From the NCBI GenBank assembly GCA_035713725.1, contig DASTMZ010000087.1, positions 31,988 to 95,987 of the forward strand: a stretch of DNA of 64,000 nt, in the 5' to 3' direction. How positions within the stretch are numbered: the first letter of the stretch is position 1; each line of letters starts with the position of its first letter. Origin of the DNA: DASQPR01 sp035713725 (GTDB taxonomy: Bacteria > Actinomycetota > Actinomycetes > Mycobacteriales > Micromonosporaceae). A program made the translations under genes and the position numbers. Below the pieces are notes generated by a model. That model did not search any database. It worked only from the letters and a program-made list of their open reading frames with translations, and was not told the origin of the DNA. This document shows positions 50,930-59,353 of this stretch, piece by piece.

Positions 50930-52888
50930 ATGACAGACATCAAGCGAGAGCCCTACGACGTCGTCGTCATCGGTGCGGGCGGCGCCGGGCTGCGCGCCGC
51001 TATCGAAGCACGGCTGGCCGGCAAGCGCACCGCGGTCATCTCGAAGTCGTTGTTCGGCAAGGCACACACCGTGATGGCCGAGGGCGGCGCCGCCGCGTCC
51101 ATGGGCAACATGAATGCCAACGACAACTGGATGGTGCACTTCCGCGACACGATGCGGGGCGGCAAGTTCCTCAACAACTTCCGGATGGCCGAGGTGCACG
51201 CCAAGGAGGCGCCGGACCGGATCTGGGAGCTGGAGACGTACGGCGCGCTGTTCGACCGTACCCCCGACGGTCGGATCAGCCAGCGCAACTTCGGCGGCCA
51301 CGAGTACCCGCGACTCGCGCACGTCGGCGACCGTACCGGCCTGGAGATGATCCGTACCCTGCAGCAGAAGATCGTGTCGCTGCAGCAGGAGGACTTCGCC
51401 GAGACCGGCGACTACGAGGCCAACCTCAAGGTGTACGCGGAATGCACGATCACCGATCTGCTGCTCGCCGGCGACCAGATCGCTGGTGCATTCGGATACT
51501 TCCGCGAAAACGGCGAGTTCGTGTGCTTCGAGGCACCGGCGATCGTGCTGGCGACCGGCGGCATCGGAAAGTCCTACAAGGTCACGTCGAACTCGTGGGA
51601 ATACACCGGCGACGGCCACGCGCTGGCGCTTCGGGCCGGCGCGACGCTGATCAACATGGAGTTCGTCCAGTTCCACCCGACCGGCATGGTGTCGCCGCCG
51701 TCGGTGAAGGGCCTGCTGGTCACGGAATCGGTGCGCGGTGACGGTGGGATCCTCTGCAACTCCGAGGGCAAGCGCTTCATGTTCGACTACGTGCCGGACG
51801 TGTTCCGCAAGCAGTACGCCGAGACCGAAGAAGAAGCCGACCGCTGGTATACCGATCCGGACCACAACCGGCGGCCGCCCGAGTTGCTGCCGCGCGACGA
51901 AGTGGCTCGCGCGATCAACACCGAAATCAAGGCCGGCCGCGGCACCGAGGCCGGTGGCGTCTACCTCGACATCGCGTCCCGCCGATCGCCGGACTTCATC
52001 CTCAAGCGCCTGCCGTCGATGTACCACCAGTTCAAGGAACTGGCCGACGTCGACATCACGCGCTCGCCGATGGAGATCGGTCCGACCTGTCACTACGTGA
52101 TGGGCGGCGTGGAGGTGGATCCGGATACCGGCGCCGCGATGGGTACGGTGAAGGGCCTCTTCGCGGCCGGCGAGGTCTCCGGCGGCATGCACGGGTCGAA
52201 TCGCCTCGGTGGCAACTCGCTGTCCGACCTGCTCGTGTTCGGCAAGCGGGCCGGCGAGTACGCGGCCGCGTACGCATCGAGTCTGACCGCGCGCCCAACC
52301 GTGTCCGTGGACGCGCTGGACAAGGCGATGGTGACCGCATTGGCGCCACTGCAACGCGGTGCGACCGGCGAGAATCCGTACGACGTCTGGCACGACCTGC
52401 AAGAGGTCATGCAGAGCCTGGTCGGCATCATCCGGCGCAAGGGCGAGCTCGAGGAGTCCCTGAAGCTGATCGGCGACCTGCGTGGCCGGGTCGCCAACGT
52501 CGGTGCGACCGGCGGTCGCCGCTACAACCCCGGCTGGCATCTGGCGCTCGACCTACGCAACATGCTCATCGTGTCGGAGTGCACGGCTCGAGCCGCGTTG
52601 GAGCGCGAAGAATCGCGCGGCGGCCACACGCGCGAGGACTTCCCGGAGATGGACAGTGGCTGGCGGCGGTCGAACCTGGTCTGCGCGATCAACGCCGTCG
52701 GCGACGGCATCGACGTCGGCCCCAAGCCGGTGCCGACACTGCGGCCGGAGCTCCTCGGCCTGTTCGAGAAGTCCGAGCTCGCGAAATACATGACCGCCGA
52801 GGAGCTCGCGAACTACGAGTCCGCGGCGACCGCGGCGACCGCGCTGACCGTGACCGACACGGTCGACACGAGGATCGGTGACAACTGA
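50930..52888 (+). CDS. sdhA: Succinate dehydrogenase flavoprotein subunit
   Basis: 652 residues. FAD-binding VVVIGAGGAGLRAAIEA (11-27), the covalent-FAD His46 in GKAHTVMAEGGAAASMG, RTGLEMIRTLQQ, and the substrate-site segments EFVQFHPTGM, TESVRGDGGIL and MGGVEVD...GLFAAGEVSGGMHGSNRLGGNSLSDLLVFG. It oxidises succinate to fumarate in the TCA cycle. ATG 50930 has AGAAGG upstream; the stop overlaps the sdhB start by one base (TGATG). Confidence 0.95.
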   Translation: MTDIKREPYDVVVIGAGGAGLRAAIEARLAGKRTAVISKSLFGKAHTVMAEGGAAASMGNMNANDNWMVHFRDTMRGGKFLNNFRMAEVHAKEAPDRIWELETYGALFDRTPDGRISQRNFGGHEYPRLAHVGDRTGLEMIRTLQQKIVSLQQEDFAETGDYEANLKVYAECTITDLLLAGDQIAGAFGYFRENGEFVCFEAPAIVLATGGIGKSYKVTSNSWEYTGDGHALALRAGATLINMEFVQFHPTGMVSPPSVKGLLVTESVRGDGGILCNSEGKRFMFDYVPDVFRKQYAETEEEADRWYTDPDHNRRPPELLPRDEVARAINTEIKAGRGTEAGGVYLDIASRRSPDFILKRLPSMYHQFKELADVDITRSPMEIGPTCHYVMGGVEVDPDTGAAMGTVKGLFAAGEVSGGMHGSNRLGGNSLSDLLVFGKRAGEYAAAYASSLTARPTVSVDALDKAMVTALAPLQRGATGENPYDVWHDLQEVMQSLVGIIRRKGELEESLKLIGDLRGRVANVGATGGRRYNPGWHLALDLRNMLIVSECTARAALEREESRGGHTREDFPEMDSGWRRSNLVCAINAVGDGIDVGPKPVPTLRPELLGLFEKSELAKYMTAEELANYESAATAATALTVTDTVDTRIGDN

Positions 52889-53652
52889 TGGGACACATTC
52901 GCCAGTTCCGCGTGTGGCGCGGTGACGACACCGGCGGCCGGCTGCAGAACTTCGAGACCGAGGTGAATGACGGCGAGGTCGTCCTCGACATCATTCACCG
53001 CCTGCAGGCGACCCAGGCACCAGATCTCGCGGTGCGGTGGAACTGCAAGGCGGGCAAGTGCGGGTCGTGTTCGATGGAGATCAACGGCATGCCGCGCCTG
53101 GGCTGCATGACGCGCATGTCGACGTTCGGCGAGGACGAGACCGTCACGATCACGCCGCTGCGTACCTTCCCGGTGATCCGCGACCTGGTCACCGACGTGT
53201 CCTTCAACTACCAGAAGGCCCGCGAGATGCCGGCGTTCGCACCGCCCGTTGGCGTGGCGCCCGGCGACTACCGCATGCAGCAGGTCGATGTCGAGCGCTC
53301 GCAGGAGTTCCGCAAGTGCATCGAATGCTTCCTGTGCCAGAACACTTGCCACGTGGTCCGCGACCACGACGACAACAAGCCGGCGTTCGCCGGACCTCGG
53401 CTGTTCATCCGCGCGGCCGAGCTCGACATGCATCCGCTCGACGCACGTGACGACCGCAAGGAATTCGCGAGCCACGAGCAGGGCATCGGCTACTGCAACA
53501 TCACGAAGTGCTGCACCGAGGTCTGCCCAGAGCACATCCACATCACCGACAACGCGATCATTCCGATGAAGGAGCGCGTGGTGGACCGGCGCTACGACCC
53601 GTTGGTCTGGCTCGGCAACAAGATCCTTCGGCGGGACCAGGTAAAGTCCTGA
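52888..53652 (+). CDS. sdhB: Succinate dehydrogenase iron-sulfur subunit
   Basis: 254 residues with the 2Fe-2S ligands CKAGKCGSC...GC (about 52-74), CIECFLCQNTCHVV and CCTEVCPEHIHI for the 4Fe-4S and 3Fe-4S clusters. It carries electrons from SdhA to the membrane anchor. Start codon overlaps the sdhA stop. Last gene of the operon, followed by a 9-bp GC-rich hairpin. Confidence 0.95.
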   Translation: MGHIRQFRVWRGDDTGGRLQNFETEVNDGEVVLDIIHRLQATQAPDLAVRWNCKAGKCGSCSMEINGMPRLGCMTRMSTFGEDETVTITPLRTFPVIRDLVTDVSFNYQKAREMPAFAPPVGVAPGDYRMQQVDVERSQEFRKCIECFLCQNTCHVVRDHDDNKPAFAGPRLFIRAAELDMHPLDARDDRKEFASHEQGIGYCNITKCCTEVCPEHIHITDNAIIPMKERVVDRRYDPLVWLGNKILRRDQVKS

Positions 53653-53731
53653 TGCTGCGCGGCGCGCCGCCTCGCCACCTCGCGCCCACCTCACGGCGGC
53701 GGGCCAGCGCGCCCGCGGGGCGCACGGCGGC

Positions 53732-53753
53732 GCCGGCGCGGGCTCGCGCCGGC
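53732..53753. terminator. GC-rich hairpin between convergent sdhB and mutT
   Basis: GCCGGCGCG-GGCT-CGCGCCGGC is a perfect 9-bp stem with a 4-nt loop between two converging genes. No U-tract on either side, so it may be a Rho-dependent or bidirectional stop. Confidence 0.55.
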
Positions 53754-53758
53754 CTCGA

Positions 53759-54163
53759 TCAGTTCAGGAACTCCGGCAGCGCCGCCACGATCGGCGCGTC
53801 GGCCGGCAGCCAGTCGACCGTGTGCAGCTCGTCGGCCCGCAGCCAGCGCAGCTCGCGATGCTCCAACGGCTGCGGTTCGCCGTCGATGAGCCGGGCCGCG
53901 TAGACGCGCAGCACGGCCCACCCGTGGCCGAGCCGGATGTCGCCGCCGATCCGGTCGCCGATCTCTACTTTGACGCCGAGTTCCTCGGCGCACTCGCGAA
54001 CCAGTGCGGCCGCGTCCGACTCACCGGTCTCGACCTTCCCGCCGGGGAATTCCCAGCGCCCGGCGAACTCCGGCGGCTCGGCGCGCTCGCATGCGAGCAC
54101 TCGGCCGCCCTCGATGATCGCCGCACCCACGATGATCCGCGGGATGGGCCGTTCGGTTCGCAC
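53759..54163 (-). CDS. MutT-like Nudix (8-oxo-dGTP-type) hydrolase
   Basis: 134 residues. Nudix box GGKVETGESDAAALVRECAEELGV (about 41-64) within RIIVGAAIIEGGRVLACERAEPPEFAGRWEFPGGKVE, the strand order of MutT. The phrase GRWEFPGGKVE is characteristic of (deoxy)nucleotide-sanitising MutT proteins, and the length is typical. Convergent with sdhB, divergent from the pterin-dehydratase-like gene. Confidence 0.9.
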   Translation of the reverse strand: MRTERPIPRIIVGAAIIEGGRVLACERAEPPEFAGRWEFPGGKVETGESDAAALVRECAEELGVKVEIGDRIGGDIRLGHGWAVLRVYAARLIDGEPQPLEHRELRWLRADELHTVDWLPADAPIVAALPEFLN

Positions 54164-54340
54164 GAGGCATCAGACTGCCAGATCTTCCCCGGTTCGGCAC
54201 CCTCGCGTCCGGTTGGGTAGCGGCGCGTCGGATTTGTGGCCGTAGACAGAGCGTGGGCAGTTAGCAACACTGGGGGCACCGTTGACAACGAGCTAGCGAC
54301 GACTCGGCCACAAGCCGGTAACGACGCCGGGGAGGTGTGC

Positions 54341-54661
54341 ATGAACTCACGACGGAGGACACGCGGCGACGACTACTTGCTCGACGCCTTCGCGCTGCTG
54401 GCCGGCTGGCACAGCAATGGCGCGGAGATTTACCGTACCCTGCCGATTGATGACGCACAGCATGCCGCGCTCACCGAACGCATCAAGATCATCTCAGATG
54501 CGATGCAGCTCTGCCCGCGGATCAGACGCCGGGACGGCGAGACACACATCGGGCTTGACTCCTCCGACGGTCAGCTGTCCGCGACAGAGGTGACGCTCGC
54601 GGCACGGATCGAGGACGCCTACCGCACGATCATCGGCCGTTCGCTGGCCGCCGACGTCTGA
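54341..54661 (+). CDS. Degenerate 4a-hydroxytetrahydrobiopterin dehydratase-like protein
   Basis: 106 residues from ATG 54341 (GGGGAGG upstream). The pattern W...AEIYRTLPIDDAQHAALTERIKIISDAMQLCPRIRRRDGETHIGLDSSDGQLSATEVTLAARIEDAYRTI has the spacing of the PCD/DCoH fold. In place of the catalytic HHP it has QLCP, so dehydratase activity is doubtful. It may be a structural or binding relative. Divergent from mutT; function unknown. Confidence 0.55.
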   Translation: MNSRRRTRGDDYLLDAFALLAGWHSNGAEIYRTLPIDDAQHAALTERIKIISDAMQLCPRIRRRDGETHIGLDSSDGQLSATEVTLAARIEDAYRTIIGRSLAADV

Positions 54662-54707
54662 GGTCCGGGCCGCCGCCCAGCTCCCCCGCTTCTTGTACGC
54701 TCCGCCA

Positions 54708-55760
54708 ATGTCCGCCACCATCGCCGCGCCGTCGAGCGACGGTCTACGGCGCGTGTGGCTTTACGGCACCGTCGCCGGAACCGTTGCGGCGTTCGTGGTC
54801 GCCATCGCGATGGCACCACCGGCGTCCGCACCTCCCGCGGCGGGACTCAGCTTCTTGCTGTTCGTGGGTTCCTCGGTGCATGTCGCCGCGACCGGATGGT
54901 TCTATGCCGTACCGGAGATCCGCGGGCACATCCGCGCTCATCCGACCCGCTACGTACGGGTGCCGATCGCGCTCACTGTGGGTACCGCGATCGTGGCCGC
55001 CGTATTGCCGCCGAGCCGTCTCGCCTGGCTATTGCTCGGCTATTTCGCGTGGCAGTTCTTCCACTTCCAGAAGCAGAACCTTGGGATGGCGGCGCTGGCC
55101 GGCATTGCCCATCGGAGCGGGTCGCCGAACCGCGTGGAGCGTCGTGCGCTGGTGGCCGCCGGCGTCTGTGGCATCGCCGGCCTCTGCGTGCATCCCGAGC
55201 TGCTCCAACTCCACGTGGATCCACGGCTGCGCGTGCTGTTCCCGGTGGCCGGCGTCGCGTTTCTCGCCGCCGTCGCGGTCGGCGTGGTCGCGATGCTGCG
55301 CCGTCCGCCGGAGCGTCGGCCGGCCGCGTACGTCATCGTCTACCTGATCTCGCTGGTGTTCTTCGCGCCGGTGTTCGTGTTCCGGTCTCCGTACGCCGCC
55401 GTGGCCGGGCTGACGCTCGCGCACGGGCTGCAGTACTTGCTGATCGTCGGCCTGATCGCGGGTCGCCGTTCGGTCACCGGCGCCGCCTCTGGCCTGTCCA
55501 CCACGGCGGCTCGTACGGTCAGCCTCGCGGTCCTGCTGAACGTTGCGCTGATCGGCGGCATCGCGCTGAACCTCGCCTCGCACCTACACGACTCGGCACC
55601 GGCAGTGCGGGCACTCTACGGGGCGTACCTCGGCGCGGTGATGGCGCACTTCGTGATCGACGCGGGTCTGTGGCGGTTACGGGACGAGTTCCCTCGTGCG
55701 TTCCTTCGCGACAGCCTGCCCTACTTGCTGGCCCGACCGCCCGCGATCCGACGCGATTAG
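54708..55760 (+). CDS. Hypothetical polytopic membrane protein
   Basis: 350 residues with about nine hydrophobic segments and membrane-embedded His/Gln motifs: SSVHVAATGWFY (about 52-63), WQFFHFQKQNLGMAAL (about 115-130), LTLAHGLQYLLIVG and AVMAHFVIDAGLWRLRDEF. The spacing of His residues suggests a metal- or heme-containing membrane enzyme, but I do not recognise the family. ATG 54708; an earlier ATG at 54693 is in frame. The stop codon lies in the first unit of a tandem repeat. Confidence 0.82.
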   Translation: MSATIAAPSSDGLRRVWLYGTVAGTVAAFVVAIAMAPPASAPPAAGLSFLLFVGSSVHVAATGWFYAVPEIRGHIRAHPTRYVRVPIALTVGTAIVAAVLPPSRLAWLLLGYFAWQFFHFQKQNLGMAALAGIAHRSGSPNRVERRALVAAGVCGIAGLCVHPELLQLHVDPRLRVLFPVAGVAFLAAVAVGVVAMLRRPPERRPAAYVIVYLISLVFFAPVFVFRSPYAAVAGLTLAHGLQYLLIVGLIAGRRSVTGAASGLSTTAARTVSLAVLLNVALIGGIALNLASHLHDSAPAVRALYGAYLGAVMAHFVIDAGLWRLRDEFPRAFLRDSLPYLLARPPAIRRD

Positions 55761-55821
55761 CCGCAACCCGACGAGATTAGCCGCGACCCGACGAGATTAG
55801 CCGTGGCCGACGTGATCAGCC
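55751..55821. repeat. 20-bp tandem repeat (3.6 units) bridging two convergent gene ends
   Basis: Units of 20, 20, 19 and 12 bp (core ACGAGATTAGCCGCGACCCG) begin at 55751, 55771, 55791 and 55810. The first unit contains the TAG stop of the membrane protein gene; the last contains the TGA stop (55816-55818, minus strand) of the small membrane protein gene. Confidence 0.8.
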
Positions 55822-56118
55822 GCCGCCGCAGCTACCGGCGGCCGAGGAGCCGAACACCGCGCCGCCGAAAATCGCGACCACAACGCCGACGATGACCAGT
55901 ACGGTCAGCGTGCTCGCGACGACCACGATCCACCGACTACGACGACGAGCCGCGGACGGATCTGGAACGGACGGCGCGACCTGAGCCTGTGCACCCGGCG
56001 ATGCGGTCGCAAGCTCCGGGTGAGACACGCTCGAAACGTCCGGGTCGATGACTCGGTCCACGATGTGCGCTCCGATCGGGCGACGCGTTGCGACTTGAGA
56101 TTGCGCAGTGCTCGTCAT
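55816..56118 (-). CDS. Small single-pass membrane protein
   Basis: 100 residues from ATG 56118: a hydrophilic N-terminus (TSTAQSQVATRRPIGAHIVDRVI), a Pro/Ala-rich stretch, a basic stop-transfer RRRSR and one helix (WIVVVASTLTVLVIVGVVVAIFGGAVFG), ending SSAAGSCGGG. The frame is open upstream to 56304 but runs through an inverted repeat. Ribosome site is weak. Function unknown. Confidence 0.62.
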   Translation of the reverse strand: MTSTAQSQVATRRPIGAHIVDRVIDPDVSSVSHPELATASPGAQAQVAPSVPDPSAARRRSRWIVVVASTLTVLVIVGVVVAIFGGAVFGSSAAGSCGGG

Positions 56119-56762
56119 TATGACGGCTGGACGCCCGCGACGGATCCGCGAAGTCGAAACAATCGCGGATCGGACACAATGGAGCCGACGCGCCCTACGG
56201 CGACTTTGAGTGTTATGGCTAGGCGGGCGTACGCGGGTGGGTTGTTTGCGGGGGAACCAGCGTTCCGCGTACGCCCGCCTGCCGAGGGCCCGGTCACGCG
56301 TCACGCCTGGCCGGAGGCGTGTCGCCGGCGGAGGCTGTGCCGGCGGATCGCGTCGAGCGGGCCGTACGGAGGCTTCGTGCGCGGCACTGGCGGGATGCGC
56401 GCCGCCTCCGCATCGGATGGACTCTGATGTCTGGTGGCCGGTAGTCGATGGTCGGATGATGGACGCTATGCGGGCCGACGGGATGTCGATCCGGCTGCCG
56501 CGCCGGTCGCTCGATGCGCGAGTCGTGAAGGCGCGATGCGCGGTCGTACGAGGCGTGGGTTTGGTCGATTCACGGCCTATTCACGTGTTTGCGGTCGGGC
56601 TTCGGGCAGGAATCCAGTGAACCTCATGACGCCCTCACACGGCTCAACGTGGGAACATCACGGTAGGCAACGGCTCAGTTACTAGAACGGACGGAATGTG
56701 CGACCGCCACTCGGTCGGATGACCGTACGGCCGTCACACCTAGGTGGGAGGCGTCGCAGGTC
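56119..56762. other. Noncoding stretch of about 640 bp
   Basis: Open frames here are short and low in coding character. The only clear structure is the 16-bp inverted repeat at 56221-56280. GCCGGCGGA occurs twice at about 56321-56346. I see no RNA gene, but a structured RNA or degraded element is possible. Confidence 0.5.
56221..56280. repeat. 16-bp perfect inverted repeat with 28-nt loop
   Basis: AGGCGGGCGTACGCGG (56221-56236) and CCGCGTACGCCCGCCT (56265-56280) pair perfectly. The loop includes GGTGGGTTGTTTGCGGG. It sits in noncoding DNA between the small membrane protein gene and the protease gene. Candidates are a REP-like or miniature mobile element remnant, a small structured RNA or an operator. 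Confidence 0.7.
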
Positions 56763-56855
56763 ATGGCCACTGCAGTCGGAGTCGTCGGACGTTCGCGGCG
56801 GGCGAAAATTGTCCGGGATTCGGCATGCATCTCGACCTTGTTGCACGAGACATGA
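56763..56855 (+). CDS. 30-codon leader ORF translationally coupled to the protease
   Basis: ATG 56763 follows GTGGGAGG about 10 nt upstream and opens a 30-codon frame beginning MATAVGVVGRSRRAKIV and ending in LLHET before TGA 56853-56855. That stop overlaps the downstream start as ATGA, exactly the arrangement for translational coupling. The protease itself has only a weak ribosome site, so this leader may set its translation rate. The peptide has no recognised family. Confidence 0.45.
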   Translation: MATAVGVVGRSRRAKIVRDSACISTLLHET

Positions 56856-57793
56856 ACGACGTGAATTCCGAGCCTATGGACGCCTATAGCGAAGTGGTGA
56901 GTCGCGTGGCCGCCCAACTTCGGCCATCGGTCGCGGCCCTGTTCGTACATGGACCGCGCGGTGACGGGGCCGGCTCGGCGGTGGTCTTTACCTCCGACGG
57001 TTTCCTTCTTACTAGCGCCCACGTGGTCTCGCGCAGCGGCTCTGGCGAGGCGACCTTCGACGACGGATCGTCGGCCGCGTTCGACGTCATCGGTGCCGAC
57101 CCGCTCGCCGATCTCGCGGTGCTGCGGACTCGCTCGACCGCAGCGCCGCCGGCCAGTCTCGGCGACGCGGACACGCTGAAGATCGGCCAGCTGGTCGTCG
57201 CGGTCGGCAACCCGATGGGTCTGTCCGGATCCGTCTCGGCCGGCATTGTCAGCGGTCTCGGCCGCTCGATCCCGACGCAGGACGGCCGGTTCGGCCGACT
57301 GATCGACGACGTGATCCAGACCGACGCGGCGTTGAACCCCGGCAACTCCGGCGGCGCGCTCGCCGATTCCAACGGTCGCGTGGTGGGCATCAACACCGCC
57401 GTCGCCGGCTACGGCCTTGGCCTCGCCGTACCCATCAACAAGACGACCCGGCAGATCATCTCGGAGCTCACGTCCACCGGCAAGGTCCGACGGGCATGGT
57501 TGGGCGTCGCCGGCGTACCCATCCCACTTCCGCCGGCAATCGCCGCGCGACTCAAACAGCGGCACGGCCTGCGCGTGGTGGAGGTGATCCCGGGCAGCCC
57601 CGCCGGCACCGCAGGTATCTATCTCAACGACGTGATCGTGTCCGCCGGCGGCAAGCCGGTGGAGACCGTACAGGCGCTGCAACGATTGATGCTCGGCCCG
57701 GCGATCGGCCGGCGGCTGCCGATCACCGTGATCCGCCGCGACGCGTTCGTCGATGTCATCGCGGTGCCCGCCGAACTCGCCAATCGCCGCTGA
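56852..57793 (+). CDS. Trypsin-like PDZ serine protease (HtrA/S1C type) without a membrane anchor
   Basis: 313 residues from ATG 56852. Triad His57 (LLTSAHVVS), Asp87 (GADPLADLAVL) and Ser166 (LNPGNSGGAL), followed by a PDZ domain at about 215-310 (LRVVEVIPGSPAGTAGIYLNDVIVSAGGKPVETVQALQRLM). Unlike most actinobacterial HtrA/PepD proteins there is no signal peptide or transmembrane helix upstream of the protease domain, so it is predicted to be cytoplasmic. The ATGA overlap with a short leader ORF supports this start. Convergent with cbs. Confidence 0.88.
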   Translation: MNDVNSEPMDAYSEVVSRVAAQLRPSVAALFVHGPRGDGAGSAVVFTSDGFLLTSAHVVSRSGSGEATFDDGSSAAFDVIGADPLADLAVLRTRSTAAPPASLGDADTLKIGQLVVAVGNPMGLSGSVSAGIVSGLGRSIPTQDGRFGRLIDDVIQTDAALNPGNSGGALADSNGRVVGINTAVAGYGLGLAVPINKTTRQIISELTSTGKVRRAWLGVAGVPIPLPPAIAARLKQRHGLRVVEVIPGSPAGTAGIYLNDVIVSAGGKPVETVQALQRLMLGPAIGRRLPITVIRRDAFVDVIAVPAELANRR

Positions 57794-57830
57794 CCGCGCC
57801 AGCGGGCGAAGCCGCACCGCCGGCCGCTAG

Positions 57831-59210
57831 CTACGCGCCGAGATGCGTGAGCAGATCCTGGCGGGTGAGAACGCCGCGCGGCTTGCCGTCGACCAGCACC
57901 ATCGCGGCGTCCGCGTGCTCCATCAGCGCCACCGCCTCCGAGACGTGCTGCCCGCCACCGATCATCGGCAGCGGCGGCGCAACGTGCTTGTCGAGCATGT
58001 CGTGCAGGTGCGCGTGGCCGGTGAAGAGCGCGTCGAGCAGCGCCTTCTCGGAGATCGAGCCGGTCACCTCGCCAGTGACCACGGGCGGCTCCGCCTTGAG
58101 TACGGGCAGCTGAGAAACACCGTATTCGCGCATGATGTCGATCGCGTCGCGGACCGTCTCCGTCGGGTGCACGTGCACCATCTCCGGCAGCGAGTCGCCC
58201 TTCGCGTCGAGCACCTCGGCGACCGTCGCTTCGCCGCCAGCGCGACTGTTGGCCGACGTCATGAAGCCGTAGCGAGCCATCCAGTCGTCGTTGAAGATCT
58301 TTGACAGGTATCCGCGACCGCTGTCCGGCAGCAGTACGACCACCACGTCGTCGGGGTCCGCGTCGCGCGCGATCCGGAGTGCGGCCACCGCGGCCATTCC
58401 GCACGAGCCACCGACCAGCAGCCCTTCCTCGCGCGCCAGGCGACGCGTCAGCGCGAACGAGTCCTTGTCGGAAACCTCGACGATCTCGTCGCAGACCGTC
58501 CGGTCGTAAGTCTGCGGCCAGAAGTCCTCGCCGACGCCCTCGACGAGATACGGCCGGCCCGAGCCACCGGAATACACCGAGCCCTCCGGATCCGCGCCGA
58601 TCACGCGTACTCGACCGTCGGAGACCTGCTTGAGGTAGCGGCCGATGCCGGAGATCGTGCCACCCGTACCGACGCCCGCTACGAAGTGCGTGATGCGGCC
58701 ATCGGTCTGCGCCCACACCTCCGGGCCGGTGGACTCGTAGTGCGACAGGGGGTTGTTCGGATTCGAATACTGGTCCGGCTTCCAGGCGCTCGGCAGATCG
58801 CGCGCTAACTGGTCGGAGACGCTGTAATACGAGCGCGGGTCCTCCGGCGCCACCGCGGTCGGGCACACTACGACCTCGGCGCCGTACGCCTTGAGCACGT
58901 TGCGCTTGTCCTCGGAGACCTTGTCCGGACAGACGAACACGCACCGGTACCCGCGAAGCTGCGCGACGAGTGCCAGACCGACGCCGGTGTTGCCACTGGT
59001 CGGCTCCACGATCGTGCCGCCCGGTGGGAGTGCGCCGGACTTCTCGGCCTCCTCGACCATGCGCAGCGCGATGCGGTCCTTGACGCTCCCGCCCGGGTTG
59101 AAGTATTCGACCTTGGCGAGCACCGTCGCGGCTATGCCGTCCGTCACATTCCGCAGACGTACCAGCGGGGTATTGCCGATCAACTCGACGACGTTGTCGT
59201 AGTAGTGCAC
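57831..59210 (-). CDS. cbs: Cystathionine beta-synthase
   Basis: 459 residues: a fold-type II PLP domain (Lys44 in GGSVKDRIALRM, the PLP phosphate loop GVGTGGTISGIG, TSGNTGVGLA) followed by two CBS domains from about 340 to 459 (VHPTETVRDAIDIMREYGVSQLPVLK and VSEAVALMEHADAAMVLVDGKPRGVLTRQDLLTHL). It condenses serine and homocysteine in transsulfuration. Length and order match Rv1077. Start ATG 59210 has GGGG about 10 nt upstream; divergent from the SGNH pair. Confidence 0.95.
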   Translation of the reverse strand: MHYYDNVVELIGNTPLVRLRNVTDGIAATVLAKVEYFNPGGSVKDRIALRMVEEAEKSGALPPGGTIVEPTSGNTGVGLALVAQLRGYRCVFVCPDKVSEDKRNVLKAYGAEVVVCPTAVAPEDPRSYYSVSDQLARDLPSAWKPDQYSNPNNPLSHYESTGPEVWAQTDGRITHFVAGVGTGGTISGIGRYLKQVSDGRVRVIGADPEGSVYSGGSGRPYLVEGVGEDFWPQTYDRTVCDEIVEVSDKDSFALTRRLAREEGLLVGGSCGMAAVAALRIARDADPDDVVVVLLPDSGRGYLSKIFNDDWMARYGFMTSANSRAGGEATVAEVLDAKGDSLPEMVHVHPTETVRDAIDIMREYGVSQLPVLKAEPPVVTGEVTGSISEKALLDALFTGHAHLHDMLDKHVAPPLPMIGGGQHVSEAVALMEHADAAMVLVDGKPRGVLTRQDLLTHLGA

Positions 59211-59353
59211 GTTGGCATTGCCCCTTCTGCGCGCGGGCGGGTTCGCGCCCCCGCGGACCCACGTTCAGCCTAACGGCGGCGCGGAAGCCGCAGGTAATCG
59301 TGGTACCGCCGCGCTAGCCTCGCCATTGGGGGCACGGTTGCGAGGGGGTCGCG

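Noticed and set aside
49848..50933. 361-codon frame overlapping the sdh membrane anchor
   Set aside because: Another frame of the sdhC gene; composition is Arg-rich and no motif is seen.
50906..52540. 544-codon minus-strand frame over sdhA
   Set aside because: Antisense to a textbook flavoprotein gene.
56210..56685. Short + strand ORFs in the noncoding stretch
   Set aside because: No ribosome sites or domains; two overlapping frames are equally open, as expected from GC content.
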